The position numbers and the translations under genes are program-made. A model generated the notes under the pieces. That model saw nothing but the letters and a program-made list of their open reading frames with translations, did not search any database and was not told the origin of the DNA. DNA of 64,000 nucleotides, taken from Phallusia mammillata. Lineage: Eukaryota; Chordata; Ascidiacea; Phlebobranchia; Ascidiidae. The stretch lies in assembly GCA_003260075.1 (NCBI GenBank), contig QLIY01000054.1, positions 186,001 through 250,000 of the forward strand, given 5' to 3'. Shown here piece by piece: positions 61,187 to 64,000 of the stretch (positions are counted from its first letter, which is position 1; each line of letters starts with the position of its first letter).

Positions 61187-63915
61187 ACGCCCGCAATTAA
61201 ACTCTGATTATGTTTAGGGTTCGCGCGGTTTGCTCTGAACCTGCAAAAGCGGGGTCAAATTACTATCTCTGGTGCGTTTGCAGTTGCACAGCTTTTTCTT
61301 TCATGATCGGAACTTTTTGTTTGGGTTAATTGTAGTGGCCCGTGACAGCTTTCAAACAGTTTTGTGAAAGTGTATTTATCGTACATACCTTAAAAACGAT
61401 TTCTAGAAACGGCATGTAATTATCTTTAAAGATGGTTATGTGGCTGCCTGATAGAATGGGAAATTTCCTCTCGATGATACTTTGTGTTCGACTGTATTGA
61501 GTTAAGTTGGATATATTTCGCTTGGTAAAAAAACATAACAACGCCAAAACAATCACCAACCTGGAAATAGCTACGCAATGTTGAAACGCTATGGAGCGCA
61601 AAAAAGTGTCGGGCACATTTGGTGGATCTCAGGACTGAACGCGCTGCAGCTACACCGTATTATGAAGCGTTATGTGATCGGAGCTCACAGAAAGTGAGTA
61701 TTCCATGTTGTTTGTCGAAAACACGACAAAATATTTTACTGCTTGCCCCATGTTGATCACACACTTGAGTATATAATATTACAGCAGTTGTGTTATTCTG
61801 AGGCAATAAAAAAAACTCGGAATCTAGCAGCATGTTATTTATGTCAACAACTTTTCAACTAAATTTCTGTTCCTTTGTGGCCAGAAATCTACCCAATCGA
61901 AATAACGTATTATTGCATCACCCGCGAATTTCCTACAAAAAAACTGCATCATAATCTAATATCAGAATGTTGTATATTAGATTAAAAATTTGAGACAAGT
62001 ATGCAGCAAATATTTTTGTTTTCAAAATAGTAGCTAACGTCAGAAATATCCCCGCCATCGTGACCAAGCATTCCTTGTTTCGCCGATAATCACAGCAGCC
62101 ACAATTGACCGTTTGAAAGTTGTTTCAATTTTTCGTTCTGTCATGCTGACAAGATACCTGGCATTGTTAAACTATCAAGGCCGGAATTTTTACCAGCCAC
62201 CCGCGGACACGGACGAACTCATATTAATTCAAGTGTATGTCAGTTTTACCGGCGTAGTTTGAGCAACAGGTTAAAACACGTGAATTTCTCAATACGGCTT
62301 GTTCAAGTTACGTCGTGCGCATTGAAATCAATTCACCACAGTTGAAGACCGTTTTTTTTTCGCCTCGCTTTTTTGCTTTCAATCCGGATGTTAGTGTTTA
62401 TTTTACCCCCAAAAGACCCCACGCAAACTACACTATGCTGTTGTTACGATAGTTTCAAATTTCAAGGCCATGAATAACAATAAACATTAAACTTTTACGT
62501 ACATTATCGTTTTTTTGAAAAAACTATGCCCTAAAGACAAAAGTGCCAAACAGAAAAATCGATTTTGAAACGCTACCGAAAAAGTTGCGTCATTTGTCGT
62601 TTGGGAATTTTGCGGGGGGGGGGTAAACTATGCCCTAAAGACAAAAGTGCCAAACAGAAAAATCGATTCTGAAACGCTACCGAAAAAGTTGCGTCATTTG
62701 TCGTTTGGGAATTTTGCGAATTCTCATCATAGCTTTTATGAATGAATCCTCATTGCGTGTAGACGTGGCGAATTTAAGCGGGTTCACCATCGAGCTTTGC
62801 GCAGTCATCCATAGTACCCGTGTAAATTTTTGATGTTGCCTTTGGAACATATAAAACGCGGTGGTTTGGAAAACTAAAATATACTCTAATTTGTATAAAT
62901 ATTTTACTGCCCTATGGTCACAAACTGTGAGAAAACTGAAATGAAACAATATCTAATACAGTGGGAATCTAAAAAGATGTTTTTCTCCATAGTATCGGTA
63001 TGATAAGTTTTCTTATTAAAACAAAATGAAATTAATAATTTTTAAGCTTTAGCAAAACCTTTAAATTTAAATTTATCGCAACAGTGTTACGATTGGCCAA
63101 AAAAGTTTGCCTATTAAGTGCGTTTAACAAGTTACCGTTAATTTTGTCCTAAAAACAACAAAATATTTCAACCTTTATAAATCGGGGGGGGGGGGGCTTT
63201 AGCAAAACCTTTAAATTTAAATTTATCGCAACAATTTTCCGTTTGGCCAAAAAAGTTTGCCTATTCAGTGCGTTGAACAAGTTACGGTTAATTTTGTCCT
63301 AAAAACAACAAAATATTTCAACCTTTATAAATCGACTTTGGATAAAGTCAAACCTCTGGCCAGTGTTACGCTCCGGTGAAAAGTTTTGTCAAAAATTTCG
63401 CTCGGACGAATTGAAGAGTGGTTTCCCTCAAATTATGATCAGTTTTCCGAAGTTTATTTCACGGTGGGTTTCCGGCTCAAGGTTTCTTCTTTCTATATTT
63501 GCGACTTTTCAGCTAATTTTGCTGTCGACCGAGACAGGACAACGAAAGGGCGGTTCCCTGTTTTGAAAAGCTTTCCTGTGACTAAAATGAATCACTGACA
63601 TATGAAATACCGGCTGGCATGTTTTCTAAATGCCACAGACCTTAGAAGTTTGAACACATGACACAATGTCGCAATATATCCACTTGTGCATGATCGGAGC
63701 TATATTTAAGTTTCTACCTAAGCTACATTTAAAAGCCTTTGTGGCAAAAGCGGATTGGAAATTACTTCAAAGGTCAACCGTATACAACACGCTTGGAAGT
63801 CATTTACAAGCGTAATCATTCGCTTTAAACTTGGAAAACCTTTCAACACGAATCAGAGTGCACAAGGCAAGCGATACAATCGTCAATTTCGTGTTTTACA
63901 TCACGTTCGCCGATG

Positions 63916-63918
<3 letters not shown>
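61187..63918. other. Region without a supported gene
   Basis: Two gap junctions and a diverged repeat. A stretch at 61632-61692 lies between an AG and a GTGAGT and is open (TERAAATPYYEALCDRSSQ), but its upstream phase does not fit the exon at 60772, so I do not call it. Confidence 0.45.
61498..61585. repeat. Diverged dispersed repeat
   Basis: Partner of 36049-36135; see the shared GGAAATAGCT segment and the upstream ATTTCGC block. Confidence 0.35.

Positions 63919-64000
<82 letters not shown>
63919..64000. other. G run at the right edge, at least 82 bases
   Basis: It continues to the last base of the window. Probably a longer gap placeholder; nothing can be inferred about what lies beyond. 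Confidence 0.75.

Larger units (their letters stand above)
37567..63334. other. Gap junctions with duplicated flanks, 37.6-63.3 kb
   Basis: G runs lie at 37658-37667, 40376-40388, 45663-45673, 50781-50790, 51190-51200, 51500-51509, 53893-53903, 54272-54281, 54849-54858, 58277-58287, 59560-59569, 59911-59920, 62614-62623 and 63184-63197. Except at 51500, each is flanked by direct copies of roughly 60-150 bp (for example 40240-40375/40389-40521 and 59413-59559/59571-59724). The one at 37658 copies the acceptor and first 39 bases of the EGF copy 1 first exon. Confidence 0.8.

Overview
The window is eukaryotic nuclear DNA from an invertebrate animal, most likely a tunicate (ascidian-like). The evidence is AT-rich DNA, short introns with standard GT..AG ends, compact gene spacing, metazoan-specific secretory-pathway and EGF-ligand families, short degenerate transposons, and strong 3' splice sites sitting a few bases before start codons, as in animals with spliced-leader trans-splicing. 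The species call is inference; no ribosomal or mitochondrial marker is present.

Layout. (1) 86-7849 (+): the 3' part of a gene for a coiled-coil protein ending in a C-terminal membrane anchor; its 5' part lies left of the window. (2) 8423-16084 (-): a complete 15-exon, 910-residue type II membrane protein. All 14 splice phases agree. It joins a PKDCC/VLK-like kinase fold, a cysteine-rich PAN-like segment and a GASK1 (FAM198)-like kinase fold in one chain. This is the most interesting item here. (3) 19364-33264 (+): a 9-exon, 822-residue protein with an N-myristoylation-type start, about 590 residues of polar low-complexity sequence, and an AMPK-beta-like CBM48 glycogen-binding module at its very C-terminus. 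(4) 37726-39306 (+) and 44879-49005 (-): two convergent paralogues, each with one unusual CxC-type EGF domain, a transmembrane helix and a basic cytoplasmic tail; they look like neuregulin/EGF-type ligands without a signal peptide. (5) 49-64 kb: mostly non-coding, with transposon remnants, two possible small first exons, and a pair of RFX X-box sites near 61.1 kb.

Assembly state. There are 36 internal runs of G, mostly 10-11 long (also 47 and 49), two single n, and a G run of at least 82 at the right edge. Nearly all are flanked by direct copies of the same 60-200 bp differing by a few percent. These look like gap placeholders between overlapping contig ends or two haplotypes, not biology. 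They create false exon duplications in the coiled-coil gene and at the first exon of the (+) EGF gene.

Mobile DNA includes a tRNA-derived SINE with a 17-bp target duplication, a second tRNA-SINE family, a hAT MITE with an 8-bp target duplication, foldback elements, and a four-copy family with a hammerhead-ribozyme-like core. No CRISPR, operon or bacterial features are present. The genes do not form an obvious pathway, though three of the encoded proteins are membrane-anchored and act in the secretory or cell-surface system.
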